Below, piece after piece: positions 1-6,679 of a DNA stretch of 64,000 nucleotides (position 1 is its first letter; each line of letters begins with the position of its first letter). Location of the stretch: positions 34,516 to 98,515 of IMG/VR virus record IMGVR_UViG_3300050821_004383. One strand, written 5' to 3'. This DNA comes from a virus. A program made the translations under genes and the position numbers. The notes under the pieces were generated by a model, which saw only the letters and a list, made by a program, of their open reading frames with translations, was not told the origin of the DNA and did no database searches.

Positions 1-33
1 CTACCACGGAAGCGGAGCGTTGTCAAGAACTAT

Positions 34-207
34 TTACAGAACGGCCTTCACGCGGGCAATGACTGCCTTTGCGTCAGCAACGACTTCTGCTTCAATCTTT
101 GCAATCTCGGCCTTGACAGCACTTAGCTTCAAGTTGGCCGGATGCTTTACTCGCCCGAAGCCGAAGCCTACGGCGAGCGCTACTGTAACTGCTGCGATGG
201 TGAACAT
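34..207 (-). CDS. Small hydrophobic N-terminus protein (57 aa)
   Basis: No family recognised. Residues 1-19 are hydrophobic and glycine-rich (MFTIAAVTVALAVGFGFGR), which fits a membrane anchor or uncleaved signal. The remainder is an Ala/Lys/Glu-rich amphipathic helix likely to form a coiled coil. The internal ATG at 207 was chosen because AAGGAG sits seven bases upstream; the longer reading frame has no such site. It is the most downstream gene visible in the leftward cluster. Confidence 0.6.
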   Translation of the reverse strand: MFTIAAVTVALAVGFGFGRVKHPANLKLSAVKAEIAKIEAEVVADAKAVIARVKAVL

Positions 208-217
208 TGATTGCTCC

Positions 218-469
218 TTAGTTATTCGGCCCGTGAGTCTTGTGGTTCGCCTCATGGGAATTGATTGGGTATCTGTTTTCGCCCGTCTGCTGTTTCGCTA
301 GACGTACTGCCGCGCCCTTCTCAATCGTGGGCGACGCCTGGACGTGCTTGTCTTCTGCCGGGACACCGACACGGGTCGGCGGCGTATCTGTGAAAGTCGG
401 ATTTACGGGAGGCGCATCGTGTTCGCCGCGATTCAAGTTACCGTTGCGTGTTGTTTCTGGGAACTGCAT
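218..469 (-). CDS. Hypothetical hydrophilic protein (83 aa)
   Basis: Start chosen at the ATG preceded by AAGAGGG. The protein is Pro/Thr/Asn/His-rich with no hydrophobic segment and looks disordered. It lies between two membrane-peptide genes in the leftward cluster. No family recognised. Confidence 0.5.
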   Translation of the reverse strand: MQFPETTRNGNLNRGEHDAPPVNPTFTDTPPTRVGVPAEDKHVQASPTIEKGAAVRLAKQQTGENRYPINSHEANHKTHGPNN

Positions 470-477
470 AAACCCTC

Positions 478-654
478 TTATGGATAAATCTTCTCGTACA
501 ACCAACCTGCCATCGAGACGCCGAGTCCGACGTAAGCAACCAGCGGGTGACGGAGAACCAAGCCGCCGAATGCCAGCATGTAACCGACGAACTGGAGCCA
601 AGGTTGAATCTTGATGTATTGGTCAATGCTGTTGAAAATCGTTGAGAGACTCAT
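478..654 (-). CDS. Small membrane protein, holin-like by size only (58 aa)
   Basis: Translated from the minus strand as MSLSTIFNSIDQYIKIQPWL and onward. A hydrophobic stretch at about residues 20-50 could form one or two membrane spans, followed by a short tail WLYEKIYP. Its start overlaps the stop of the upstream gene (ATGA). Size and topology fit a holin or accessory membrane protein, but nothing specific proves it. Confidence 0.55.
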   Translation of the reverse strand: MSLSTIFNSIDQYIKIQPWLQFVGYMLAFGGLVLRHPLVAYVGLGVSMAGWLYEKIYP

Positions 655-818
655 ATCACTCCGTCCTTCTTAAGTCTTAACATGTCACCAACGAAATGAA
701 CCGCGAATGCCACACTAAACAGAACCTGTGATAGTCCTCGAAGAAACAGGAGAACGGCTAGCGCTGCAACGAAGCCTGCTGTTTGAATCACTAAAATCGT
801 TTTGTCTGAGAACTTCAT
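651..818 (-). CDS. Small membrane protein (55 aa)
   Basis: Begins MKFSDKTILVIQTAGFVAAL. Residues 8-45 are strongly hydrophobic (two possible helices around a FLRGLSQ turn), and the C-terminus is basic (RLKKDG). It overlaps the next gene by ATGA, so the two small membrane proteins are probably translationally coupled. No family recognised. Confidence 0.55.
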   Translation of the reverse strand: MKFSDKTILVIQTAGFVAALAVLLFLRGLSQVLFSVAFAVHFVGDMLRLKKDGVI

Positions 819-819
819 C

Positions 820-933
820 TCAAGTCCAAGGTAGAACGTACTCGGTGTAAATCACTAGAACAGCGAAAATAATCATGACGACCACAGCGATAGCGCCGAG
901 AACTACGAGTCCACCGAGAGCAATCTTCTTCAT
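820..933 (-). CDS. Single-span membrane peptide (37 aa)
   Basis: Reads MKKIALGGLVVLGAIAVVVM followed by a further hydrophobic run and the tail YTEYVLPWT. It has a basic start, one long transmembrane helix and a short polar C-terminus. The start shares ATGA with the stop of the 60-aa gene upstream, supporting its being real despite its size. Confidence 0.5.
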   Translation of the reverse strand: MKKIALGGLVVLGAIAVVVMIIFAVLVIYTEYVLPWT

Positions 934-1112
934 GACTTCTTGTGCTCCACGAGCCTTCCGCCTGTGAGAGAACCGGGGTCCTTCCCACGCATGATGGCAC
1001 GCATCGAACTGCCCTTGTATTCGTAAACTCTGTGTCCGTCCGGATTCTCGAAGGTGACGCGGACTGTGTTGTTGTCAATCTTCTCTTTCGAGAGAATGTT
1101 CTTCTTGCTCAT
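930..1112 (-). CDS. Hypothetical protein (60 aa)
   Basis: Small basic protein with a central beta-rich segment (NTVRVTFENPDGHRVYEY) and a basic tail. Overlaps both neighbours by four bases (ATGA). Family not recognised. Confidence 0.55.
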   Translation of the reverse strand: MSKKNILSKEKIDNNTVRVTFENPDGHRVYEYKGSSMRAIMRGKDPGSLTGGRLVEHKKS

Positions 1113-1252
1113 TGTCGGAGCCTGTTAGACATCTGCACGAGTTCGTGAAGAGTCATCTCGTCTGGGAGTTCGTTGAAGTCCACGCCGAGGTCGAGCAATT
1201 CCTCGAAGAGTTCTTCAACGTCTTCTGAGGAATAAATGTCTTTGTACTTCAT
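1109..1252 (-). CDS. Acidic helical protein (47 aa)
   Basis: Reads MKYKDIYSSEDVEELFEELL and onward, very acidic and leucine-rich, predicted helical. Linked to both neighbours by four-base overlaps. No family recognised; the charge suggests a protein-interaction or inhibitor peptide, which is only inference. Confidence 0.5.
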   Translation of the reverse strand: MKYKDIYSSEDVEELFEELLDLGVDFNELPDEMTLHELVQMSNRLRQ

Positions 1253-1500
1253 GCGAGTGCTCTCTGGTAGAAGACGAACCACTTAGTGATTCTGGGTTCT
1301 TCTCCGCGCGTCTTCAACCACATCTTCTCGCCGGGTCGGAGAACGTAAACGGCCTTGTCGTGGGTTAGTTCCACTTCATGCTTGCCGACGTTGTGGAACT
1401 GGAACTGCTTTCTAAAGTCGCTCGGGTCCATAGTGACGGTGCACTGGACTCCTGCGTCCCAACAAATGTTATTGAACTCTTTCGAGACGTAATCAGGCAC
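1249..1500 (-). CDS. Hypothetical beta-rich protein (83 aa)
   Basis: Begins MPDYVSKEFNNICWDAGVQC. Alternating hydrophobic residues through VYVLRPGEKMWLKTRG suggest a small beta-barrel. The start lies inside the end of the Tat-signal gene, so the two are coupled. Not recognised. Confidence 0.55.
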   Translation of the reverse strand: MPDYVSKEFNNICWDAGVQCTVTMDPSDFRKQFQFHNVGKHEVELTHDKAVYVLRPGEKMWLKTRGEEPRITKWFVFYQRALA

Positions 1501-1789
1501 GGGAGGTCTCGGACAAGAATCTGTAACTCTGTCCGGCTCGGTGACTTAACTCAGCGGCGGCTTCCGCCACGGAGTCGTCTATCGCGGACGCAAGAGCGAA
1601 GCTGGAGAAGTTCGCGTAATCCGCGTAGCCGCTAATGACAGCGTCCTGCCCCATGATGTACGTTGTGTACGCCGCTGGTGCAGCAACGGGTGCCACGCAA
1701 GCGGGTCCCTCGGAAAGGAGGATGCTTGGGGCGACTGCGGCCCCCACTGCTCCCACCCCTAGCCATTGAAGGAACTTGCGGCGGTTCAC
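1493..1789 (-). CDS. Exported protein with twin-arginine signal (98 aa)
   Basis: The N-terminus MNRRKFLQWLGVGAVGAAVA matches the Tat signal pattern: RR, then F-L, then a moderately hydrophobic Gly/Ala-rich core. Cleavage near residues 30-40 would leave a mature peptide of about 60 Ala/Ser-rich residues. Tat export implies folding or cofactor binding before export, or use of the host pathway for the inner membrane. It overlaps the neighbouring genes on both sides. Mature-part function is unknown. A Tat signal on a phage-encoded protein is uncommon. Confidence 0.6.
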   Translation of the reverse strand: MNRRKFLQWLGVGAVGAAVAPSILLSEGPACVAPVAAPAAYTTYIMGQDAVISGYADYANFSSFALASAIDDSVAEAAAELSHRAGQSYRFLSETSRA

Positions 1790-2406
1790 GGTCTCGGTGC
1801 CTTCGGTCGTCCTAGGAGAAACGCGGATTGCGCTTCACGAAGGTCGTTAAGAAGTTCAGCCTCTGCTTCCAATCTTTGAACTCGCGATTCCAAATCTGTA
1901 GTCGTGTCGTAAACGCCGGACAACTTCTTGTTGACCCAAACGTGGTCGGACGGCATCGACGGCGCTGGTGCTGGGTTGCCCAGCGACTTCTCAATCTTGG
2001 TAACACGCGCTTCCACGCCTACCATGTGCTGGTAAGCAGCGTTTCCTACGCCGACCTGACTTTCAACTTGGCCGACGCGCTCGTTCAAGCGCTGAATCTG
2101 TTTCAACAGCGCTTCCACATCTTTGCGAACTTGGTCGAAACCCTTCTGGGTCGATTCGCGGAGATTGACCAGCGATTGAACGTTAGACTGGTCGCGGAGG
2201 GTCTGCGCGGTCTCTCGCTTGTCGTTCACAGCGATGGCTTCATTCAGCTTCACGAGAATCTCTTCTTCTCGTTTGAATGATAGTTTCGCTACATCGATAA
2301 CTCGGCTTTCTACCGCACGAATCTCGTCGGTGTTAGCGGCAGTTTTGCCGATTAAATCGAATACCAAGTCGATGATAGATGGCTTGGGGGTCTTCTTGTT
2401 TGACAT
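1786..2406 (-). CDS. Coiled-coil protein (206 aa)
   Basis: After a basic N-terminus (MSNKKTPKPSIIDLVFDLIG), residues 25-140 and 170-195 have long heptad-like patterns rich in Glu, Gln, Arg and Leu. This suggests an elongated trimeric or dimeric structural protein. No enzymatic motif is visible. Position in the leftward cluster suggests a virion or lysis-associated role, but this is inference. Confidence 0.6.
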   Translation of the reverse strand: MSNKKTPKPSIIDLVFDLIGKTAANTDEIRAVESRVIDVAKLSFKREEEILVKLNEAIAVNDKRETAQTLRDQSNVQSLVNLRESTQKGFDQVRKDVEALLKQIQRLNERVGQVESQVGVGNAAYQHMVGVEARVTKIEKSLGNPAPAPSMPSDHVWVNKKLSGVYDTTTDLESRVQRLEAEAELLNDLREAQSAFLLGRPKAPRP

Positions 2407-2418
2407 TGGGTACGTCCT

Positions 2419-3111
2419 TTACTTTCCGCTTTTGCGGGATTGGGTCTTACGTGACTTTCGAATCTTGGTGTTTCTCTTAATGGGTTCGGGGTCGAAACCG
2501 CGAACACGATTCTCGGGAATCAGTGTAGACGGCTTACTCATTGCCTTCTCTCGCTGGCGCAAGTGGCGTAGCTTAATGCCACGCTCCACGATTGATTCCG
2601 GTGCTTCCTTCGGGTCCGGGTGTGGAAGAAGTGCGCCGAGGATTGGGTCGTCCGCCTTGATGCGTCCGTTTTCCAAACCTTGGGTGATGCTCTTCCAAAA
2701 CAGGTCGGTCGATTCTTTGATGCGCTGACGGTACTCGTCTGAGTAGGTCGGCACGGGTCCCGGGTCTCTCTTACCGCTTGCTACCTCGGAACTGGCACGG
2801 GTGTTGGAACTGGGAAGGTCGTACAACTGATTGAAGGCGTTGACCAAGTCTTTCTGGTCGGAGCGAGCCTTCAAACCACAGTTGTACAAACACTTGACTT
2901 CGGTGACACCGTTAGGGAACGTGAAGACGCTGAGGTTGTAGTCTTTCCCTATTCCGTTCAAAGAACTGCGACGACCGCCGCCCTTCAAGTGGGTGCAAGC
3001 GAACCTGAGTTTGCTTTTGAACTGTTCGAGGACGTTCGCGAGGGAATACTTCCCCGGCGCAACCCTTTCCAACTGTTCTAGGAGGAACTGCTCAACTGTC
3101 TGTGTTGCCAT
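2419..3111 (-). CDS. Hypothetical basic protein (230 aa), first gene of leftward cluster
   Basis: Begins MATQTVEQFLLEQLERVAPG. The middle has a Cys-containing beta-rich part (CTHLKGGG...VKCLYNCGL) and the last 25 residues are extremely basic (RNTKIRKSRKTQSRKSGK), typical of nucleic-acid binding. GGAAG lies upstream of the ATG. As the first gene facing the control region it may be regulatory or DNA-binding. No family recognised. Confidence 0.6.
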   Translation of the reverse strand: MATQTVEQFLLEQLERVAPGKYSLANVLEQFKSKLRFACTHLKGGGRRSSLNGIGKDYNLSVFTFPNGVTEVKCLYNCGLKARSDQKDLVNAFNQLYDLPSSNTRASSEVASGKRDPGPVPTYSDEYRQRIKESTDLFWKSITQGLENGRIKADDPILGALLPHPDPKEAPESIVERGIKLRHLRQREKAMSKPSTLIPENRVRGFDPEPIKRNTKIRKSRKTQSRKSGK

Positions 3112-3197
3112 TGGGTGCTTCCTATCCGGCGAACCGGGATTGGTACTTCATCGGTACTGCTAGCCCCGCTGTGCGGGTATAAGGTCTTAGCTCAAAA

Positions 3198-3210
3198 AGT
3201 GTAGTACACT
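3198..3210. repeat. Palindrome AGTGTAGTACACT
   Basis: A 13-bp palindrome with a central G, about 90 bp upstream of the leftward gene cluster. Possible operator for the leftward promoter; no protein can be assigned. Confidence 0.4.
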
Positions 3211-3229
3211 GTAATCCGTTGTTAGTGAC

Positions 3230-3243
3230 GACACGTACGTGTC
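3230..3243. repeat. 14-bp perfect palindrome GACACGTACGTGTC
   Basis: Perfect dyad in the control region. A second palindrome, GTCACGTGAC, lies at 3289-3298. Both share a CACGT-type half-site and may bind the same dimeric protein. Confidence 0.5.
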
Positions 3244-3409
3244 ACGACGTATTTGCAATCCGACCCGGGTATCTGCCGGGGGACCCTAGTCACGTGACGG
3301 GTAGCGGTGTAGAGCGGGGTTGCCACGTAAACGTCTACGAGCCAGCGAAGCCGCCTAGGGGCGACTACGGCATGCCAACCACCTACCCCCTACGATTGGC
3401 CCTCGACGT

Positions 3410-3671
3410 GCTGGGGGAGCAAATTTTCTACCAAACTCTAACTCATTGAAAACAAATAACATCATGTTTCGCTGCGAGTTCGCTGTCGGCTCGACACCTC
3501 AGTTCGTTGCGCGTTGCAAATCGTTGCAAGGAGGGTTGGCGGTTAATAAGGCATTAACCGTCAAAGGCCCGAAAGAGCGCTAAGTCGCTGATAATAAAGG
3601 CTTTCAGGTTTGGCAAGCCGATTGCTGGGGGAGCAAATTCGTTGCCAAACTTGCAAACTGTTGAAAATAAA
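3410..3671 (+). repeat. Pair of imperfect ~47-bp direct repeats
   Basis: Copy one 3410-3456 and copy two 3624-3671 both start GCTGGGGGAGCAAATT, share CCAAACT in the middle and end TTGAAAA. The 214-bp offset contains the hairpin at 3540-3560. They may be duplicated binding sites or remnants of an insertion. Confidence 0.6.
3540..3560. repeat. Hairpin CGGTTAAT / ATTAACCG
   Basis: Perfect 8-bp stem with loop AAGGC. No T-tract follows on the plus strand, so it is more likely a protein site than a terminator. Confidence 0.5.
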
Positions 3672-3986
3672 GGATTTGTTGGAGAAATTTTCGTTCTTAA
3701 GATTTCGCTGGCAATCACTCGCGCGATACTCGGTCGAGTCACTGGCTTGTAAGTGATTGATTGTGTTGAGGTTGTTGGTGAGTTCGAGCGTTTAAGTTTG
3801 GGTTGATTCTGACTGAATCGTCACCCGAGACGGTCACCATCTTCCTTCCATAGGTAGCTGCTAACTGCCTCATTGATTTTATCTTCATTGTTGTCATCGT
3901 GTTATAGACTATGCTTCGAACGAGCCTTGATAACACTTCGAAGCCCAGGCCGGGAATCAAGCGTGTCACTCGCCTGCCGTTCGATT

Positions 3987-4072
3987 GTGTCATAGTGTCA
4001 TAATTGTGTCATAAATGACCTTTTTGGCACTTAACCTTATGAATCAACTGGTCTTACACGAATAGTGTCATA
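3987..4072 (+). repeat. GTGTCATA elements
   Basis: Copies at 3987-3994, 3995-4002, 4006-4013 and 4065-4072, with a further copy at 4321-4328 and an inverted one at 4267-4274. The first two are directly adjacent. They flank the CTGATATCA array and are probably a second class of protein-binding site. Confidence 0.55.
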
Positions 4073-4274
4073 CGAAAAGGGCTGTTGCAGGTATTACGCG
4101 GCGTGCAAACTGATATCATTTCGAAAATAGAACCTTGATTTATATAATATATGATTTTTCATATTATTCTTCTGAATGTAACACCCCCCTCAAACTGATA
4201 TCATTTCGAGGTGCAAACTGATATCATTTGTGCGCTCGCCTGTAATACCTGCAAACGGCATTTTCGTATGACAC
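4065..4274. repeat. 33-bp imperfect inverted repeat around an AT-rich stretch
   Basis: The left arm 4065-4097 and the reverse complement of the right arm 4242-4274 are identical over 14 outer bases (GTGTCATACGAAAA) and 13 inner bases (TTGCAGGTATTAC), differing only in the six-base centre. The arms enclose three CTGATATCA sites and an AT-rich run at about 4124-4180 that could melt easily. This resembles an origin with an unwinding element. Confidence 0.7.
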
Positions 4275-4576
4275 AATTCGTGCAACTCTTGTAGAATGAG
4301 CACTATAAGCCACAAAAATAGTGTCATACAGCATCCATGACAGAATGACAGAATAGCCTAGATGACACGCAAACTGATATCATTGTGCGTCCAAACTGAT
4401 ATCATTGTGCGTCCAAACTGATATCATTGTGCGTCCAAACTGATATCATTGTGCGTCCAAACTGATATCAGTTTACGCGTGACCCCAACACCTGCACCCG
4501 CGTCAGTGACCCTCTCAAACTGATATCAGTTCGCGTACCAAGCCGCATTTCGTGCTTGACACTGATATCAGTTTCG
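4106..4576 (+). repeat. Ten-site CTGATATCA array with 22-bp iterons
   Basis: Sites start at 4106, 4191, 4214, 4370, 4392, 4414, 4436, 4458, 4516 and about 4559. Five of them (4370-4458) recur at exactly 22 bp, two helical turns, with shared spacer TGTGCGTC. The three sites nearest the gene extend to the palindrome ACTGATATCAGT; at 4460-4475 it is the 16-bp AAACTGATATCAGTTT. Even helical phasing implies cooperative binding on one DNA face. The ribbon-helix-helix protein encoded just downstream is the obvious candidate ligand. Confidence 0.85.
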
Positions 4577-4585
4577 TGCTATGCT
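4556..4585 (+). promoter_or_regulatory. Promoter with operator in the spacer
   Basis: TTGACA at 4556-4561, an 18-bp spacer, then TATGCT at 4580-4585. The last array site (CTGATATCAG, 4562-4571) occupies the spacer, so a protein bound there would block RNA polymerase. GGAGGTGA and the ATG at 4605 follow directly. It is an autoregulation geometry if the downstream RHH protein is the ligand. Confidence 0.8.
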
Positions 4586-4604
4586 CCCGGTCGGAGGTGA
4601 GATT

Positions 4605-4772
4605 ATGGCCCGCACAGTGAAGAAGGACCAGGACCCCGTCACCCGTGAGTTTACCGTGGTGGACACGCAAACGAAGCTGATTCTCTTTCGCTCCCAGGAG
4701 CGATACGAGCGAGACAGGTTTTTCATGCAAGAGTGTAAGCGTCGCATCGCCCGAGAAAGAGAGCAACCATGA
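4605..4772 (+). CDS. Small basic protein, first gene of the autoregulated operon (55 aa)
   Basis: Start chosen at the ATG after GGAGGTGA; the upstream in-frame ATG lies in the -10 element. The sequence is charged, beginning MARTVKKDQDPVTREFTVVD and ending in a basic helix (CKRRIAREREQP). It overlaps the RHH gene by ATGA, so the two are probably made together. No family recognised; it may be the partner of the RHH protein. Confidence 0.65.
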   Translation: MARTVKKDQDPVTREFTVVDTQTKLILFRSQERYERDRFFMQECKRRIAREREQP

Positions 4773-4939
4773 CACGCGTGTTGCTCCAATTCACTCCCGA
4801 GATGCTCTCCCGACTAAAACGCCAAGCGGAATTGAAGGGCACGACGCTGGCCGGATTGGTTCGCGTCATCTTGGAGAACTGGCTCGATGGAAAGTACCAG
4901 ACCCCGAGTACCACTCAAAATGAACCGAAAGTACTATAG
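4769..4939 (+). CDS. Ribbon-helix-helix DNA-binding protein (56 aa)
   Basis: The whole chain fits the RHH (Arc/CopG/ParR-like) fold: a short beta strand RVLLQFT, helix 1 PEMLSRLKRQAELKG, the turn TTLA, and helix 2 GLVRVILENWL, then a short polar tail. RHH dimers bind palindromic or repeated operators through the paired strands. Its location directly behind the ten-site array, with a site inside its own promoter, suggests autorepression. An origin or partition role for the same array is possible (compare ParR/parC or CopG), but no ParM/ParA or initiator gene is adjacent. Confidence 0.7.
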   Translation: MTRVLLQFTPEMLSRLKRQAELKGTTLAGLVRVILENWLDGKYQTPSTTQNEPKVL

Positions 4940-4983
4940 GTTCTAATCCAGGCTGTGATAGACTAAGCGTGTTGGAGGACAGC

Positions 4984-5550
4984 ATGATTAGCAAACAGAC
5001 GGACGCAGGCCGCAACCAATCACACCCCACCGAGCGGAACGATTGCACCGTGGTAGCGCTAGCGAATGCCGCTGGAATATCTTATAGGGAAGCGCACGAG
5101 TTTGCATTCCAGGTCGGACGCCGCCACGGTCATGGATTGAAGAAAGAAGCGATTAGAACCATGCTGCGCAACGTGGACATCTCAGGAGTAGCGACCGCGC
5201 GCGAGTTGGCAACCATAGCGCCCGTGTTTCACATTCACAACAGTGAGAGCATATACGGATATCGCCGCCGCGCACGCCGGACTGGTATCTCGGTCGCATC
5301 CTACCTCGCGACGCTGCCGAAGAAAGGCCGATTCTATCTAGGCTGCACCTCACACGCGTTCGCTTACGTAGACGGCGTAGTGGTGGACAATCTGAGCAGG
5401 CCCAGGACTCGCGCTATCATGCTCCTCGCTTATGAGATTGTCCCGACTGTGAAGAAGGCGGAGACGGTCTCGCCGTCTATCACTCAACCCCAGATTAACG
5501 AGTTGTGGGAGAGACTGAACAAGCTGGAAGCACAAAGGAGAGCATCATGA
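4984..5550 (+). CDS. Papain-like or C39-like cysteine peptidase fold protein (188 aa)
   Basis: Start at the ATG following GGAGGACAGC. The segment ERNDCTVVALANAAGISY has the Cys at the start of a helix typical of papain/C39-like folds. A later TSHAFAYVDG...VDN segment supplies the expected His and Asn/Asp positions. Small phage proteins of this type are common but their targets are unknown. The C-terminus is a probable coiled coil (ELWERLNKLEAQRR). Peptidase activity is inferred from motif order only. Confidence 0.5.
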   Translation: MISKQTDAGRNQSHPTERNDCTVVALANAAGISYREAHEFAFQVGRRHGHGLKKEAIRTMLRNVDISGVATARELATIAPVFHIHNSESIYGYRRRARRTGISVASYLATLPKKGRFYLGCTSHAFAYVDGVVVDNLSRPRTRAIMLLAYEIVPTVKKAETVSPSITQPQINELWERLNKLEAQRRAS

Positions 5551-5681
5551 ACATTCGCCGCATGTGGATAAACCAGCCTTCAACGTCGCAGCCACTTCAT
5601 CATCTGCACGGGACAAACGTGCTAGCGGTCGAGGACGACCGTGGAGCCATCAAAGAACGACCCCAAGTTTGGATTCTATAA
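5547..5681 (+). CDS. Hypothetical protein (44 aa)
   Basis: Begins MNIRRMWINQPSTSQPLHHL; AAGGAG lies before the ATG, which overlaps the preceding stop (ATGA). Compact and His-rich in the middle. Function unknown. Confidence 0.5.
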   Translation: MNIRRMWINQPSTSQPLHHLHGTNVLAVEDDRGAIKERPQVWIL

Positions 5682-5698
5682 GCGCCCGAAGCTGAGCG

Positions 5699-5747
5699 GT
5701 ACCAGTACGGAAGTACCATTGACCTGAAACTCGACTCGCGGTACACT
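5699..5747 (+). promoter_or_regulatory. Promoter with GTACCAGTACGGAAGTACC upstream element
   Basis: TTGACC (5719-5724), 17-bp spacer, TACACT (5742-5747). The 20 bases upstream form a dyad-containing block (GTACC...AAGTACC) nearly identical to the block before the 8701 promoter. The transcript would start near 5754 with the leader ATGGAGG, in which GGAGG is the ribosome site. Confidence 0.75.
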
Positions 5748-5768
5748 TTAAACATGGAGGCAACACCA

Positions 5769-5966
5769 ATGATGGGAGCGAGCTACAAGACGAAGAAAGA
5801 ACTCAAGGCCGCAGTCGGACAGCCGCTGCGATATATCGAGACCAGTTTCTTCGGTCCCGAGTTTAAAGAGAACGGCACGTTTTGTGTCGTTGGTCCTTCA
5901 CCCGAGAAGCGCGTTTGGTTCGCATCCGTAACGATGGAGAACGGTCTAATCAAAAAGGTGTCGTAA
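5769..5966 (+). CDS. Hypothetical protein (65 aa)
   Basis: The ATG at 5769 is preferred over 5754 because transcription should begin near 5754 and GGAGG at 5756-5760 is ideally spaced for 5769. A beta-rich small protein (GTFCVVGPSPEKRVWFASVT). Its stop overlaps the next start. Not recognised. Confidence 0.55.
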   Translation: MMGASYKTKKELKAAVGQPLRYIETSFFGPEFKENGTFCVVGPSPEKRVWFASVTMENGLIKKVS

Positions 5967-6178
5967 TGACTCACACTTTCACATTCCCGTGCACCGCAGA
6001 GGGGAGTCTTCAACGGACTCTCCTCGCTATCAACCTGCAAAAGGTAGGGCACACGACCGAGAACAAAGAGGTAACGGTCGCTGGCACCGTGCTCCTGGTC
6101 TTGGAGGTTACAGGCAAAAGGGCAGGCGAGGGTCTGATTGCCCTTAATATGAAAGCGAGGAAACATGGGAATCGTTAA
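5966..6178 (+). CDS. Hypothetical protein (70 aa)
   Basis: The ATG at 5966 overlaps the preceding TAA (TAATG). Begins MTHTFTFPCTAEGSLQRTLL and ends with a basic tail (KARKHGNR). Not recognised. Confidence 0.5.
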   Translation: MTHTFTFPCTAEGSLQRTLLAINLQKVGHTTENKEVTVAGTVLLVLEVTGKRAGEGLIALNMKARKHGNR

Positions 6179-6356
6179 CCCACGTCCCGCAATGAGAGCA
6201 GGCGAGGAGCGACGCCTTCGCAGCACTCTTCAACAGCACCAAGAACTGCGCACCCAGATTCGAGAAGCAGGCGCGGAGGACAGCGTCGCATCTAAGATAG
6301 CGTTCGACATCGTTACCACGCACGCGAAACGGAAAGCAATCTGGGGGGCAAAGTGA
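6165..6356 (+). CDS. Helical basic protein (63 aa)
   Basis: GAGGAAAC precedes the ATG, which lies within the end of the previous gene. Arg/Gln/Ala-rich and predicted helical. Not recognised. Confidence 0.5.
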   Translation: MGIVNPRPAMRAGEERRLRSTLQQHQELRTQIREAGAEDSVASKIAFDIVTTHAKRKAIWGAK

Positions 6357-6679
6357 AACTACTCACGGCAGAAATTATCAAGCGTTTGGAAAAGACCCCG
6401 TTGTACTCGACCGAGAACCAGGACGTGGCACCTGTCCTCGTGAAATTTTTCAACCCCTGCGGCGCTGGCACGTGGTACGCGCTGGAAGCGGAGAAGCAAG
6501 AGGACGGCGACTGGCTGTTCTTCGGGCTGTGCGAAATTCACGAGAAAGAACTCGGCTACTTCACCTTGAGTGAATTGCAATCTGTCTGCCTGCGATTCGG
6601 TCTCAGCATTGAGCGCGATATGTACTTCGATGGTATGGTGGTGGACAAGACAACGAACGACGTACGGAGAGCATCATGA
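6353..6679 (+). CDS. DUF2958-like protein (108 aa)
   Basis: GTG start overlapping the preceding TGA. The pattern TPLYSTENQD...VKFFNPCGAGTWYALE, then DGDWLFFGL, KELGYFTLSEL and LSIERDMYF follows the DUF2958 family seen on plasmids, integrative elements and phages. Length is close to full for the family. The family has no established biochemical role. Its presence is consistent with a mobile element with plasmid-like ties. Confidence 0.7.
   Translation: MKLLTAEIIKRLEKTPLYSTENQDVAPVLVKFFNPCGAGTWYALEAEKQEDGDWLFFGLCEIHEKELGYFTLSELQSVCLRFGLSIERDMYFDGMVVDKTTNDVRRAS

Larger units (their letters stand above)
3112..4604. other. Divergent non-coding control region, candidate replication origin or partition site
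   Basis: About 1.5 kb between the leftward and rightward transcription units. Only short, poorly initiated frames exist here (3219-3449 plus; 3554-3742 and 3739-3993 minus), without ribosome sites. It contains palindromes, an imperfect 47-bp direct repeat, a hairpin, several GTGTCATA elements, a 33-bp inverted repeat bracketing an AT-rich tract, and ten copies of a CTGATATCA-core site ending in a promoter. This combination is characteristic of replication origins, centromere-like sites or multi-operator switches. Which one it is cannot be decided from sequence. Confidence 0.75.

Noticed and set aside
3219-3449. Plus-strand 76-aa frame in the control region
   Set aside because: No ribosome site, atypical composition, and it runs through palindromes; more likely non-coding.
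3554-3993. Two minus-strand frames (3739-3993 and 3554-3742) joined by GTGA
   Set aside because: The overlap looks gene-like, but neither start has a Shine-Dalgarno and the frames cross the repeats; kept as unsupported.
4370-4475. CRISPR array at the 22-bp repeats
   Set aside because: The 22-bp period leaves no unique spacers; the repeated unit includes the linker, as in iterons.
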